A stretch of 64,000 nt of DNA, from the NCBI RefSeq assembly GCF_030020805.1, contig NZ_CP125098.1, positions 3,867,501-3,931,500 on the forward strand, given 5' to 3'. The notes below the pieces were generated by a model that worked only from the letters and a program-made list of their open reading frames with translations, did no database searches and was not told where the DNA came from. Shown one piece after another: positions 52,049-62,121 of this stretch (the stretch's first letter is position 1; every line of letters starts with the position of its first letter). Made by a program: the position numbers and the translations under genes. Origin of the DNA: Paenibacillus sp. RC67 (GTDB taxonomy: Bacteria > Bacillota > Bacilli > Paenibacillales > NBRC-103111).

Positions 52049-53611
52049 TCAGTTTGTTTTTACATTTTTCTGATACCATTCCTGTGCGAGCTTATCGACG
52101 TTATCTCCCCCAAGGCGTTTCCATTCCTTGCGCAGCTGTTCCATTCCCCACTGCGGAGTGTACTGGGCTCCGCCTGTAATGACTTTGGTTTCAATTTCAT
52201 CGGACAGCGGAGAGAAAGAAGTTTGGATCTCCGTTAATTCCGGGAAAGTCGGGTTGAACGGAATATCTCTGCGGAATTTATTCTTCATCGCCGTGTTGAG
52301 CGATTCGCCTTGGACCTTGGCATATTCTTGGGAAATGGCATCCTGCGCAGCCATAATAGCAAAGTCCTCCGGCTTTGGACTGTATTGATCCACTACGGCA
52401 TATTCAGGAGCATAGGCGATTTCCTTTTTGTTCTTATCCGCATCGATTGCTTGCGGAACCCCATTAACCAGCTTATAATGAACTCCTTCTTGACCGAAGC
52501 GTACATCAAACCAATTTTTATCTATCATCCAATCCAACAGTTTCACCGCTGCCTTCGGATCCTTCAAATCTTTATTGAACACAATCAGCTTGTTTGCAGG
52601 GGGTTCCTGGTACAAACCGAATTTACCGTACTTTGAACTCACAGGCTCGAAGGGGACCAGCTTGGCATCAGGAACATTTTGTTTCAGCTCGCGATATTCC
52701 GACGGGATATTCCAGCTAGAGAAATAGATTCCCGCTTTCCCTGTCACGAACAACTGCCGCTCCTTCTGGAAGTTTTTATCCGTGATGTACTCTTTATCTA
52801 CAAGTCCCTCATCAAAAAATAGCTTCATAGTCGCTAATACATCTGTATATCGATCGGTAAAGTTGCCTTTAACGATCTTCCCATTCTCCAAGTACCACAT
52901 GCCGCCTTGTGCAGCAAACAGTGCTTGAATAATGCCTGTATAGTTATAGTTGAATGCAGCACCCAAAGTGTCTTGCTTTCCATTCCCATCGGGATCCTTG
53001 TCCTTGAATGCTCTCATGACGGTTATCATCTCATCCATCGTTGTAGGCATCTTCAGGCCCAGCTTATCCAGCCAGTCCTGCCTTATCCACATGGCGTGGT
53101 TAGCGATGGCATCGATTCCGCGTGCACTGGTTACCATGTAGGTTTTGCCGTCAAACATCGTATATGGCTTCAATTCCGGATGCGCTTTCAAATAATTTTT
53201 ATACGAAGTGCTGTATTTCTCAATATAATCGTCAATCGGCTGTATGGCTCCCTGATCCTTTAAGGTGGACATATAGTTCCTATCGTACTCCCACATCAGA
53301 TCCGGTGCTTCACCAGCAGCAATTAAGGTATTCAGCTTTTGCGTTGATTGCGTTCGCAAGATGGGTACCCATTTGACGTTAATCCCCGACTTCTCGTTAA
53401 TATATTTCGTCACTCTATTGCTCTCATAGGTCCCTTCATCGCTAGCTATCTGCCCCCGATCGAGAATGGTGATGCTAACCCCCAATTTAGCAGGATCGTT
53501 ATTTTTGGCATCGCCATTCGGACTCTTCTCAGCACCATCGGAACAAGCTGCAATCATGGTGGTGGTTAAAGTAACTCCCAGCACAGCAGCCATTTGCTTG
53601 CGTTTCATCAT
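52049..53611 (-). CDS. Extracellular sugar-binding lipoprotein (LplA-like)
   Basis: Substrate receptor of an ABC importer, anchored outside the membrane. A signal peptide (KRKQMAAVLGVTLTTTMIAAC) ends in lipobox IAAC (Cys about 23). The mature part has the two-lobe binding fold: KYINEKSGINVKWVP, LIAAGEAPDLMWEYD, MFDGKTYMVTSARG, WLDKLGLKMPTTMDEM and DKDPDGNGKQDTLG, the calcium-loop-like DPDGNGKQD signature of this family. About 520 residues, larger than classic maltose-type receptors, as usual for Lpl types. GGCGGAGAA precedes the ATG pair. Confidence 0.9.
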   Translation of the reverse strand: MMKRKQMAAVLGVTLTTTMIAACSDGAEKSPNGDAKNNDPAKLGVSITILDRGQIASDEGTYESNRVTKYINEKSGINVKWVPILRTQSTQKLNTLIAAGEAPDLMWEYDRNYMSTLKDQGAIQPIDDYIEKYSTSYKNYLKAHPELKPYTMFDGKTYMVTSARGIDAIANHAMWIRQDWLDKLGLKMPTTMDEMITVMRAFKDKDPDGNGKQDTLGAAFNYNYTGIIQALFAAQGGMWYLENGKIVKGNFTDRYTDVLATMKLFFDEGLVDKEYITDKNFQKERQLFVTGKAGIYFSSWNIPSEYRELKQNVPDAKLVPFEPVSSKYGKFGLYQEPPANKLIVFNKDLKDPKAAVKLLDWMIDKNWFDVRFGQEGVHYKLVNGVPQAIDADKNKKEIAYAPEYAVVDQYSPKPEDFAIMAAQDAISQEYAKVQGESLNTAMKNKFRRDIPFNPTFPELTEIQTSFSPLSDEIETKVITGGAQYTPQWGMEQLRKEWKRLGGDNVDKLAQEWYQKNVKTN

Positions 53612-53641
53612 CGACTTCTCCGCCTCCTCAACCTAATAGGA

Positions 53642-54538
53642 TCAACCTTTCAGAGAACCAATCAAAACACCCTTAACGAAATATTTTTGCAAAAACGGAT
53701 ATACGAACAAAATGGGGGCTACAGAAATGATGATTGCTGCTGCCCGAATTCCTTCAGGAGATAGCAAGGTTTGCATCGTCGCTCCTTCTCCCCCGTTCGT
53801 AGCACTGGCATTCAGCAAGCTTTGGCTTGTCGTGTCGATCATTTGCAGCAGCTTAACCATCAGTGATTGTTTGCCTGAGCTTGTGATGTACATCAGCACA
53901 CTCATATAGGAATTCCACCAGCCGACCGCATAAAATAAAGTCAATGCTGCAATGATGGGAAGCGATAGCGGAAGAATGATTCTCCAGATGATTAGCAGAT
54001 CGTTCGCTCCATCAATGGAGGCTGACTCTTCCAGCTCGGTAGGCAAATTCTCAAAAAATGTCTTCATAACAAAAAAGTTGTACGTGCTTAACAGTCCAGG
54101 CAGCCATAACGCCCAATAAGAATTCATGATTCCAAGGGACTTGATCAATATATAGTTGGGAATCAAGCCTCCCCCGAACAGCATGGTGAACGTAATGACC
54201 ATCAATATGAGATTTCGCCCCTTCAGCCTTCTGCGGCTAAGCGGATAGGCTGCCATAATCGTCGCAACAAGGTTGAATGCCGTTCCTACTACGGTGATAA
54301 GCAACGTATTTTTCATGGCAATGAGCAGTTGCCCGTCCTGGATAAGATTCTGGAAGGAGGTGAATGTCACATCCTTCGGCCACAGAAATACTTCTCCGGA
54401 GCTTATCGCCCTCGAGCCGCTCATGGACGTAGCCAGCACATTGACGAATGGAAACAAAGTCAGTATGGCGAGAAACGCCAGAAATATATACAACAATCCG
54501 AACTTCCATCTTGATGCTAGCGTGGAACCTCTGGTCAT
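53642..54538 (-). CDS. ABC sugar-importer permease (LplC/YtcP-like)
   Basis: Six helices, starting WKFGLLYIFLAFLAILTLFPFVNVLA. The conserved EAA loop is EESASIDGANDLLIIWRIILPLSLP, with the usual G at the P-loop side, and the C-terminus ends LQKYFVKGVLIGSLKG, the family's terminal QKYFvkGv motif. 298 residues. Eleven bases downstream of the partner permease, thirty upstream of the binding protein, so one operon. Pairs with the LplB-type subunit below; the ATPase (usually MsmX) is encoded elsewhere. Confidence 0.92.
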   Translation of the reverse strand: MTRGSTLASRWKFGLLYIFLAFLAILTLFPFVNVLATSMSGSRAISSGEVFLWPKDVTFTSFQNLIQDGQLLIAMKNTLLITVVGTAFNLVATIMAAYPLSRRRLKGRNLILMVITFTMLFGGGLIPNYILIKSLGIMNSYWALWLPGLLSTYNFFVMKTFFENLPTELEESASIDGANDLLIIWRIILPLSLPIIAALTLFYAVGWWNSYMSVLMYITSSGKQSLMVKLLQMIDTTSQSLLNASATNGGEGATMQTLLSPEGIRAAAIIISVAPILFVYPFLQKYFVKGVLIGSLKG

Positions 54539-54549
54539 TCACTCACCCC

Positions 54550-55521
54550 CTACCATAGACCATTTTCACCCAGAGCTTTGATAATTTTATTGACACTGAC
54601 GACCAGAATAAGACCGATCACCGATTGGAACAGCCCAAGTGCTGTCGTATAGCTATATTGGGAGCCGATCAGCCCCACGTTGTACACGTACGTGCTAATC
54701 ACGCTCGATACTTCGTACACCGCTTTGTTCTGTAAAATAAAGATATGTTCGAAGCCGACATCCATCATCTGCCCGACTCTTAAAATAAGCAGGATGGCAA
54801 TCGTGCTGCGAATACCTGGTAACGTCACATGCCAAATTCGTCTCATCTTGCTCGCACCATCGATTTTGGCCGCCTCGTATAATTGCGGATCGATACCCGC
54901 CATCGCAGCTAAGTACAGAATCGTTCCCCAGCCCGCACTCTGCCAAATCCCGGATAGAATGAACACAATCGGCCACCAGAAATTGCTTGCCATGAAGTAA
55001 ACGGGCTCGATGCCGAACAACTTGATCACTGTGTTCACAATTCCTGTGGAAGGAGACAGTAAAGCGATAACAATACCGCCTAATACGACCCAGGATATAA
55101 AATGAGGAATGTAGAGCAAATTTTGAATCGTCCGTTTAAACCATTCCAAGCGTACTTCGTTCAGCAGGATGGCTAGTATAATGGGAACCGGGAATGCAAA
55201 TACAATGCTGTACACGTTGAGCAGCAGCGTATTTTTCAATACGTTGAAAAAATCCGGACTTGTGAACAATCTCTCGAAGTGTTTGAGCCCGACCCACTTG
55301 CTTCCCCAGATGCCATCGGCAAAACGATAATTTTTGAACGCGATGATCTCTCCGAACATGGGTGCATACTTGAATAAAAGGTAATAAACCAGGATCGGCA
55401 GCAGGAGCAAGTATAAGTACTTATCTCGTTTGAGATATTTCCACGCCGCCTTCATCCTTCTTGCCAATTCGGATTGCCCTGCTTCTGACTGACTCGTGAC
55501 ATCGCTGATTTGCGAATTCAT
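54550..55521 (-). CDS. ABC sugar-importer permease (LplB-like)
   Basis: Six helices; starts at ATG 55521 with GAGGGGAGGTGG upstream (the frame extends 21 codons further without coding character). Helices start with LYLLLLPILVYYLLFKY; the EAA loop is LYEAAKIDGASKMRRIWHVTLPGIRSTIAILL. About 323 residues. The AFKNYRF and IWGSKWVGLKHFERLF segments are typical of LplB (polysaccharide ABC transporters near AraC regulators). Operon order: regulator, LplB-type, LplC-type, receptor, lyase-like protein. Confidence 0.92.
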   Translation of the reverse strand: MNSQISDVTSQSEAGQSELARRMKAAWKYLKRDKYLYLLLLPILVYYLLFKYAPMFGEIIAFKNYRFADGIWGSKWVGLKHFERLFTSPDFFNVLKNTLLLNVYSIVFAFPVPIILAILLNEVRLEWFKRTIQNLLYIPHFISWVVLGGIVIALLSPSTGIVNTVIKLFGIEPVYFMASNFWWPIVFILSGIWQSAGWGTILYLAAMAGIDPQLYEAAKIDGASKMRRIWHVTLPGIRSTIAILLILRVGQMMDVGFEHIFILQNKAVYEVSSVISTYVYNVGLIGSQYSYTTALGLFQSVIGLILVVSVNKIIKALGENGLW

Positions 55522-55668
55522 AGTTCCACCTCCCCTCTTTTTTGTGGTTCTGCCGATTTCACCGTTATCGTATACGGAACGCATACTGTTTGAATATATT
55601 CCGTTTTTGACTCTGCACTTTTTTTAAGCTTAGGGTCCCTTTCGCTCAATACACCGCTTTTAATCCAT

Positions 55669-57975
55669 TCACCTTTTTTCATCTGAAGGAAGTTCCCTGT
55701 ATTCACCCGGGGTTTGGCCTGTATATTTCTTGAATATACGAATAAAGCTCTGCGCATTGTTATAGCCGACTTGCTCAGCTATCACTTGAATTTTCAGCTT
55801 AGGATCCTTCAACAGCTGTTTCGACTTTTCCATCCTGACCTGTATCAAGTAATCCATGAAATTCATTTCCATCGTTTCTTTGAACATTTTGCTTAGATAA
55901 GGAACGCTTAATTTGAAATCGGAAGCAATCAGATTGAGGGATAAATTGCTGTCTGCGTAATTTTGCTCTAAATAAGTAATGATTTGCTGAACCGTATCGC
56001 TAGGGCTTCTGTTCTCCCTTTTTTCCTCCGTACGTACGATCAGCTCATGTAGAAACAGAGAAATATAACTGCGGATTTCCTCTACATTGGCACATGAATC
56101 AATGCGATGATAAATATTCTCCTTCGGATCCAGAAATTGCTTGATGTCGAGCCCTTTGTCCGAAATCGCTTTGATGGACTTCATAATCAATTGGATGCAC
56201 ATTTGCTTAATCATTTCCGGAGGCGCATTGATCTTGATGATCTCAACGAACAGCTTTTCAAGCTGACCTTCCAGCTTCCCTTTATCTGTATCACGGATCA
56301 AACCGACAACCGTATCGCTCATCGCCCAAATCCGGTAAAATTTATCGTTGTGGTTACCCGCAATATCATCAATGGAAATAACCGTGTTATCGCCCATAAT
56401 CAGCTTGTATTTCACCGCATTCTGAGCTTCCCGATACGATTCATGAATTCCTTCAAGATCGAGATAGGAACCACCGACGCCGATGGTTACGGTTTGTTTA
56501 AAATGCGCGGCAACATAGTTTCTCACAAGATCAGCTATTTGAAGCGCCTGGATCTGATTATGCTTCGGATCGTCTTCCTCAAAGCTCATGATGACGGCAA
56601 CGATTCCGTCACTGACCTCCACTGACACCCCTTTACAGACGCCGGCTACCAGTTCTTCCGCCACGTTACTGATCGCATAGGTGAACAAGTAGATATCGCG
56701 TGGAGAAGCAATATGCTGCTTGCGGTCCAGCTCTATCACTAGTACGACGAAACGGGCTTCGAAGAAATCAATGCCCAAAATGTCAAAATAATTTTTCATC
56801 CGGTAATAGCTTGTCTTGTCCGCCATGAGCAAGCTCATAATTAATCGCCACTTCAAGGCAGGCAAGCTTTCATGCATTTGCTTTTGCAGAGACTCATTGT
56901 CAGACATCATTTGCTTGAAAAATTTCTCCAAATACGTCAAATCGTTAGGACGATCAAGCTTTCTCTCGGTAAATGACCGAAGAAACGTCTCCAAAGGACG
57001 GAACGTGTAGCTGCTTACCGCATAAACAAGTACGAGGGCTACTATAAACATTCCGGAAGCGAGGAACAAGAGCACGTTACGAACGAATTCCAGCGGTCGA
57101 TTCATGACCAGATTCGGAACCACGCTTATGTATTTCCAGCCGTTATAGCTTGATGTGACAAAGAAGGTGGTAAAGCTCCCATTATGGGTTTCCATCATCG
57201 TATAGCCGCTTCCTTGCAGTTTATCCAGACTAGGAGCGCCCTCAATACTGCTCAAAGGCTTATATAGCTGACTTTTATTTTTAGAGGAAACAATCATGCC
57301 TTGGTCGTTGATGACCATCGTCTGTCCAATCCGCTGGTTGTCGACATCTTCCATCAAGTTTGCTATGGTACGCTCATCAATATTGACAATGATGGCTCCT
57401 TTGCGGAATTGCGGATTACTGATCAACGGAAATTGACGAACGAGCGAAACAACATTTTTATCCAGCTGTAGTCCGGAGCTGACCGTAGTAATCCTGCGGA
57501 CGTCGAGCCACTGGTGGTAACGCTGCATATTGTTAAAGGCAGTCAGCCAGTTCATATCGTAGAAATCCGCTTCGTCGGAAAACGTACTGTCCGTCAATAA
57601 GCTCTTGTTCTGAAGCGAGTACAGGTAGAAGGAGGAAATATTACTATTCGCGTTCATTAACACCTTGAACTTCGTATTGAGTACATTGAAGTGGTTAAAC
57701 CGCAAATCATCGTTCGTGTACCTTCCGTTTAGGAAAAAGGCCACCTCCGGCTCCTGAATGAAATTAATCGTATTGGTATCGATCTCGCGCAAGATCATTT
57801 CGATCTTCTGCTGAACCAGATTCAGCAGGGCGATATTCGAATTCTTCAACTGCTCTTCCAGACTTCCTTTGGAGCTAAGATACGATAGCCAGGCAGTAGA
57901 AGAAATAATCATCAAAAACACAAGGCCATAAATGACCTTAAATCTTGCAGATAAGGTTCCTTTCAACAGCTCCAT
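55669..57975 (-). CDS. Membrane sensor with AraC-type DNA-binding domain
   Basis: A one-component regulator. TM1 (FKVIYGLVFLMIISSTAWLSYL, near residue 10-30), an extracellular Cache-like ligand domain (about 30-290), TM2 (VLLFLASGMFIVALVLVYAVSSYTF, about 300), a cytoplasmic section with IGVGGSYLDLEGIHESYREAQNAVKY as in YesN-type regulators, and two AraC helix-turn-helix motifs at the end (SLNLIASDFKLSVPYLSKMFKET, IQVIAEQVGYNNAQSFIRIFKKYTGQTPGEYR). ATG 57975 or TTG 57966 are likely starts. It presumably senses an outside sugar and switches on the importer genes that follow on the same strand. Confidence 0.9.
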   Translation of the reverse strand: MELLKGTLSARFKVIYGLVFLMIISSTAWLSYLSSKGSLEEQLKNSNIALLNLVQQKIEMILREIDTNTINFIQEPEVAFFLNGRYTNDDLRFNHFNVLNTKFKVLMNANSNISSFYLYSLQNKSLLTDSTFSDEADFYDMNWLTAFNNMQRYHQWLDVRRITTVSSGLQLDKNVVSLVRQFPLISNPQFRKGAIIVNIDERTIANLMEDVDNQRIGQTMVINDQGMIVSSKNKSQLYKPLSSIEGAPSLDKLQGSGYTMMETHNGSFTTFFVTSSYNGWKYISVVPNLVMNRPLEFVRNVLLFLASGMFIVALVLVYAVSSYTFRPLETFLRSFTERKLDRPNDLTYLEKFFKQMMSDNESLQKQMHESLPALKWRLIMSLLMADKTSYYRMKNYFDILGIDFFEARFVVLVIELDRKQHIASPRDIYLFTYAISNVAEELVAGVCKGVSVEVSDGIVAVIMSFEEDDPKHNQIQALQIADLVRNYVAAHFKQTVTIGVGGSYLDLEGIHESYREAQNAVKYKLIMGDNTVISIDDIAGNHNDKFYRIWAMSDTVVGLIRDTDKGKLEGQLEKLFVEIIKINAPPEMIKQMCIQLIMKSIKAISDKGLDIKQFLDPKENIYHRIDSCANVEEIRSYISLFLHELIVRTEEKRENRSPSDTVQQIITYLEQNYADSNLSLNLIASDFKLSVPYLSKMFKETMEMNFMDYLIQVRMEKSKQLLKDPKLKIQVIAEQVGYNNAQSFIRIFKKYTGQTPGEYRELPSDEKR

Positions 57976-58182
57976 CTCCCCTGTTACTGTCGGATTAGCG
58001 GTACTCCCCAATTGAAATGAAAGCGGATTCAATCTTATTTACAATAATTCGGTATTTCGTACCTGCTTTTACAAAGCATACCATATTCACACTACAACCG
58101 ACGACATGACTTCAAGAAAAAAACGAGAACTTAGTAAAACCTTTACCGTCCAGAAACCCGATGGATGCACTTCAACTGTAAA

Positions 58183-58213
58183 AAAACCAACCAGAAATAT
58201 TCTGATTGGTTTT
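58183..58213 (-). terminator. Rho-independent terminator
   Basis: AAAACCAACCAGA (58183-58195) and TCTGATTGGTTTT (58201-58213) pair with one wobble. On the minus strand the 3' side has a T run. Confidence 0.75.
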
Positions 58214-58230
58214 CATTTACTCGAACTCGT

Positions 58231-58274
58231 AATAATGTAAAAAAGGCTTGCTAAGCAGCCTTTTTTACATTATT
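58231..58274 (-). terminator. Strong long hairpin terminator
   Basis: AATAATGTAAAAAAGGCT (58231-58248) pairs perfectly with AGCCTTTTTTACATTATT (58257-58274). It lies 74 bases beyond the end of the beta-helix gene. Together with the hairpin at 58183 it insulates the two minus-strand operons. Confidence 0.85.
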
Positions 58275-58347
58275 GATACATTTTACGCGACTTTCTTCAC
58301 TTGAACGCGTTTACACGATTCCTAGCTCAAACACAAATCTTGCTTAT

Positions 58348-60333
58348 TTACAGCCAAACGCCTATCATACTTTTGATCTCCCAATTACCGTCCGCTCGAC
58401 CGGTCAGAACAATGGAGCTTCCTTTGAAAGCGTTACCGACAATGGATTTTGCCCCTGCAGGTGTCCATATGGATTGTCCTGCTTGCGTCGCCAGACTGAA
58501 CCGATAGGCTGCCTCCACATAGAATGTATAGGTGATGGAAGCTTTAGCTGTCGGAAGCGCTAAAATCACATCATTAGTCGCACCACTATTGGTTATTTTG
58601 AAACCAACGGTATCCAACGTGAGTGTGTCTGATGTCGCGTACGCTTTTACAGGCAGTGGAAGCTTTTGTACATGCAGCTCCTCGGTTATCGGATCAATGG
58701 AATACAGGCTTTGGCCTCCACCCTTGACTGCGCAATTGACTATGGCTACGTTTCGTATATTCTCCGTCTTATTTCTTTTAAGACTAAATCCTCGCTTGAT
58801 GAGAGGCTGTGAACGAGAATCTACGGATTCACAATCCATGTAGACGGCATTCCCGATGATGCTTCTTGTTTGTGCCGGCACAGTAGTCATAATGAACGAG
58901 GAACCGTATCCATATGCGTCGTCCGGTTGATTCACCGTGTTACAATTCATCGCCTTGCATCGGATATATGAGCGTTTGGCACTGTCCGCAGAAAATGACA
59001 AATCCGAAAATCCCGCATACTGCTCGTTTTGGGCCAAGCAGTCGATTAGTTTAATCTCCCCTTGAACGCCTTTCGCTCCATCTCCTCCATAGTTCATAGA
59101 AAATCCGAAAGAATTGCCATTCGTTTTACAGGCATTAAATACAATATCAATAGACTCACTGCTAGCGGTAGGTTTCAGCAAAGTGACGAGGAATCCTCGA
59201 CCTGTATTCCCATCTGCTACACAGTTGGTAAAACGAATATTTTTCAGCAAATCGAGCTGTCCATTTGGTTCTATATCCACGCCGCTCTGGGGAGCCGTCC
59301 CCTTCGTATTGGAAAAGCGGCAGTTTTCCACGATGAGACCATCGACGGATATAACCGAAAGCCCCTGCCTTCGATTGTTATCCGCTCTGCAATTGCGAAG
59401 CACGATATTACGGCAAGAAGCAATGGTCGATTCAAAATAACCGATATAAAATCCATCGCCGCCGCTGTCATTAGCATTAATATTCTCAATCACTACATTC
59501 TCCGAACCGCTGATATCAAAGATATGGGCCTGTTCACCGGACGAATACGCCGACTTGTTCATGCGCAATGTCGATCCATTGCCATTTATGTATACATCTT
59601 TAACCGTCTTTATCCGGATCAACCTCTCATATGCAGGACTGACCCGACTTAGCGTGTCTATTGCCTGGATGATTGTCCCTGGCTCCAATTCAATGGCTAT
59701 TTGGCCGGGAATGAAAAGCTGTCCTGTCAGGTAAAATCCAGACCTATGCTTAGGAATAAACAGCTTATGGCTTGCAGCCGCATTCAACGCTGCTTGCAAT
59801 GCCTGTGTATCATTGGTCACCCCGTCCCCCTTGGTACCGAACCAGGTAGCAATGATCGTATCCCCGTAAATACGTTTAAACCGTTTCCCATTGGTCGACG
59901 CGAGTACGGTTCCGGTGTTGTCAGGCGTAGATACGTCATAAGGATCATAGCGAAAGAATCCTTCCTGAAGCTCATTGGTTACGTAATAAACCATTTGAGG
60001 GTCCGGCTCCGTTTCAGCCCTAAGTTCCTCCAGCTTCACGGCTAGGCAAAAATCCATATCCAGCAGTTCAAGCAATTCTTTTTTGCGGTTTTTTTTCTCC
60101 ATACCGTATACGGACTGAGTAACGGACATACTTTGAGCAGATACTGCATGCAGTCCCGTCCCTTTCCATAACCCTGTTGAAACCGCGGCTATGCCTCCTA
60201 TACCTATCGCAGCCAACAGCTTTCTTCTGCTCATTATCGCTGGTCTCTCCGATACCTGCTCCCTAACTTCAGATGAGTCTGTCGTAGCCGATGCCTCTTC
60301 AAATTCATTAGAATTTTTGGACAGTTGGGACAT
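58348..60333 (-). CDS. Tat-exported right-handed beta-helix protein (pectate-lyase superfamily, GH28-like)
   Basis: 661 residues. After a 33-residue leader, SRRKLLAAIGIGGIAAVSTGLW is a twin-arginine signal with hydrophobic core. The mature part begins with a short helical domain, then TWFGTKGDGVTNDTQALQAALNA, the Pectate_lyase_3 signature. Coils follow with recurring N-C/N-x motifs (VIENINANDSGGDGFYIGYFE, NIVLRNCRADNNRRQGLSVI, VENCRFSNTKGTAPQSGVDIEPNG), typical of parallel beta-helices. GDGVTND suggests an asparagine ladder. Catalytic Asp/Arg cannot be assigned. AAAAGGAGAAATGACCT precedes the ATG. Last gene of the upper operon; probably degrades or binds extracellular polysaccharide. Confidence 0.88.
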   Translation of the reverse strand: MSQLSKNSNEFEEASATTDSSEVREQVSERPAIMSRRKLLAAIGIGGIAAVSTGLWKGTGLHAVSAQSMSVTQSVYGMEKKNRKKELLELLDMDFCLAVKLEELRAETEPDPQMVYYVTNELQEGFFRYDPYDVSTPDNTGTVLASTNGKRFKRIYGDTIIATWFGTKGDGVTNDTQALQAALNAAASHKLFIPKHRSGFYLTGQLFIPGQIAIELEPGTIIQAIDTLSRVSPAYERLIRIKTVKDVYINGNGSTLRMNKSAYSSGEQAHIFDISGSENVVIENINANDSGGDGFYIGYFESTIASCRNIVLRNCRADNNRRQGLSVISVDGLIVENCRFSNTKGTAPQSGVDIEPNGQLDLLKNIRFTNCVADGNTGRGFLVTLLKPTASSESIDIVFNACKTNGNSFGFSMNYGGDGAKGVQGEIKLIDCLAQNEQYAGFSDLSFSADSAKRSYIRCKAMNCNTVNQPDDAYGYGSSFIMTTVPAQTRSIIGNAVYMDCESVDSRSQPLIKRGFSLKRNKTENIRNVAIVNCAVKGGGQSLYSIDPITEELHVQKLPLPVKAYATSDTLTLDTVGFKITNSGATNDVILALPTAKASITYTFYVEAAYRFSLATQAGQSIWTPAGAKSIVGNAFKGSSIVLTGRADGNWEIKSMIGVWL

Positions 60334-60389
60334 AGGTCATTTCTCCTTTTCCAACTATAGTTTGTGGGCGTTCACAAATGTGACATAAG

Positions 60390-61220
60390 CTAGCCTTTCA
60401 AACCGGTCGAAGCAATCCCTTGAACGAAATACTTTTGAGCAAACAGAAATACAAAAAGGACGGGGATGATGGTTATGACCGCACCAGCCATAATAAGTGT
60501 CATCCGATTTTGCACTTCATTTTTCAGAAAGAGCAGTCCGAGAGGAAGAGTAAACATATGCTTATCCTGCAAGTAAATAAGAGGTTCTAACGTATTGTTC
60601 CAGGCACTGATGAATGTAAACACCGCTAATGCCGACAAGGCGGGCTTAGCCAGAGGCAAATAAATGGTGTAGAAAATTTTCCAAGGGTTGGCCCCATCGA
60701 CCCAAGCTGCGTCATACAGCTCCTTAGGCAGTGTCTTGAAAAACTGATGAAGAAGGAAGATTCCGAAGGCTCCTCCCAGAAAGCTTCTCAGAATAAGCGG
60801 ATAGTAAGTGTCTAGCGCACCGACGGATTTCCAAATAAAATAGGTTGGGATCATCGTAATCTGAGATGGCAGCATCATCGTACCGAGCATCGCCAGAAAG
60901 ATCAGGTTCCGCCCTCGGAATTCAAAAAAAGCTAGTCCGTACGCAACAATGGCACAGGAAGCAACCATTCCTATCAGATCCATCATTGTAATAAAGATAC
61001 TGTTCATGGTGTACTGCAGGAAGTTGACTTCGACCCATACGTGCCGGTAGTTGTTCCATACAACCGGATCGGGCATTAGCTTGGGAGGAAGTGTCAATTC
61101 GGACCCAGGCGCTGTCAAGGAAGTCGAAAGCATATACAGAAATGGGATCAGCATGAGGATCGATCCAATGCCTAAGATGAGATAGGCAGCCAATTTAAGA
61201 CCCGTATGGCTTTTACTCAT
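60390..61220 (-). CDS. ABC sugar-importer permease (MalG-like)
   Basis: 276 residues with six helices, starting LKLAAYLILGIGSILMLIPFLYMLSTSL. The EAA motif region is ELYDAAWVDGANPWKIFYTIYLPLAKPALSAL, with the conserved Gly. The C-terminus, QKYFVQGIASTGLKG, is the normal family end. It overlaps its partner by eight bases. Distinct from the Lpl-type pair at 53642 (the sequences differ and this one has the shorter periplasmic loops of the MalG family). Confidence 0.92.
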   Translation of the reverse strand: MSKSHTGLKLAAYLILGIGSILMLIPFLYMLSTSLTAPGSELTLPPKLMPDPVVWNNYRHVWVEVNFLQYTMNSIFITMMDLIGMVASCAIVAYGLAFFEFRGRNLIFLAMLGTMMLPSQITMIPTYFIWKSVGALDTYYPLILRSFLGGAFGIFLLHQFFKTLPKELYDAAWVDGANPWKIFYTIYLPLAKPALSALAVFTFISAWNNTLEPLIYLQDKHMFTLPLGLLFLKNEVQNRMTLIMAGAVITIIPVLFVFLFAQKYFVQGIASTGLKG

Positions 61221-62091
61221 AATGCACCCACCTCTTCTCAGTCAACTTCTGGAAAATGGTTATGATCAGAATGATTAAGAACAGCCCCCAAGCCATGGCC
61301 GATGCGCTGCCCATCTTGAAGTTGAGGAAAGAATCCCTATAGATGAGAATATTCGGCACCATATTTCGGTCCGCAACGGAAATGACATCACCTAGCATGA
61401 CTAGGAATACATCAAAAGCATGGAATGCGGAAATGGTAGACAAGATCATGACCATGTATACCATGGGAGATACGATAGGAATGGTAATTTTGGTAAACAG
61501 TGCCCAACCGTTGGCTCCATCCATCCTAGCTGCTTCCAGCATTTCCTTGGATATATTTTGCATGCCCGCCAAGATCAGCACCATGGAATACCCGGCTCCC
61601 TTCCAGATGTTAACTATAGCAATGGAACCAATGACGAGCCACCAGTTCCCGCTTCGGATCCAATCGACCGGCTGGATTCCCATGGACTGCAGGATCCAAT
61701 TCAACAATCCGTATTCGTTGTTGTAGATCCAAAGCCAGATCATGCCTCCTGCTACCCAGGGGGTGATAACCGGCAGGAAAAAAACGAGTCGAAACAGCGA
61801 TTTACCCCTAAGCTGTTGATTAAGCAAGTACGCAAGAAATAGCGCGACGATGGTCTGAAGCGGTACAAATAGTACCGCAAAAAAGCCGACATTTCGAAGC
61901 GAGAGCCAGAACACTTTCTGATGCAGCAGCTGGTCCCAGTTTCGCAGGCCAACCCATTGCGGTGGATTGAATAAATCCCACTTCGTAAATGTCAGGTAAA
62001 GAGAAAATACGAAGGGGAACAGGAAGAATATTAGCAGCTGCAGGACAAAAGGTAACGTGAAGGCGAAGCCCCACAAGCCTTGTTTGCGCAT
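61213..62091 (-). CDS. ABC sugar-importer permease (MalF-like)
   Basis: 292 residues with six helices, beginning LWGFAFTLPFVLQLLIFFLFPFVFSLYLTFTKWDLF. The EAA loop is MLEAARMDGANGWALFTKITIPIVSPMVYMVMIL. GLRNWDQLLHQKVFWLSLRNVGFF is the first periplasmic segment. It starts 31 bases after the receptor gene. Partners the MalG-like permease; no ATPase gene is present in the window. Confidence 0.92.
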   Translation of the reverse strand: MRKQGLWGFAFTLPFVLQLLIFFLFPFVFSLYLTFTKWDLFNPPQWVGLRNWDQLLHQKVFWLSLRNVGFFAVLFVPLQTIVALFLAYLLNQQLRGKSLFRLVFFLPVITPWVAGGMIWLWIYNNEYGLLNWILQSMGIQPVDWIRSGNWWLVIGSIAIVNIWKGAGYSMVLILAGMQNISKEMLEAARMDGANGWALFTKITIPIVSPMVYMVMILSTISAFHAFDVFLVMLGDVISVADRNMVPNILIYRDSFLNFKMGSASAMAWGLFLIILIITIFQKLTEKRWVHYE

Positions 62092-62121
62092 CCGAGCACC
62101 CCTTTTCCATGTCCATTCTGT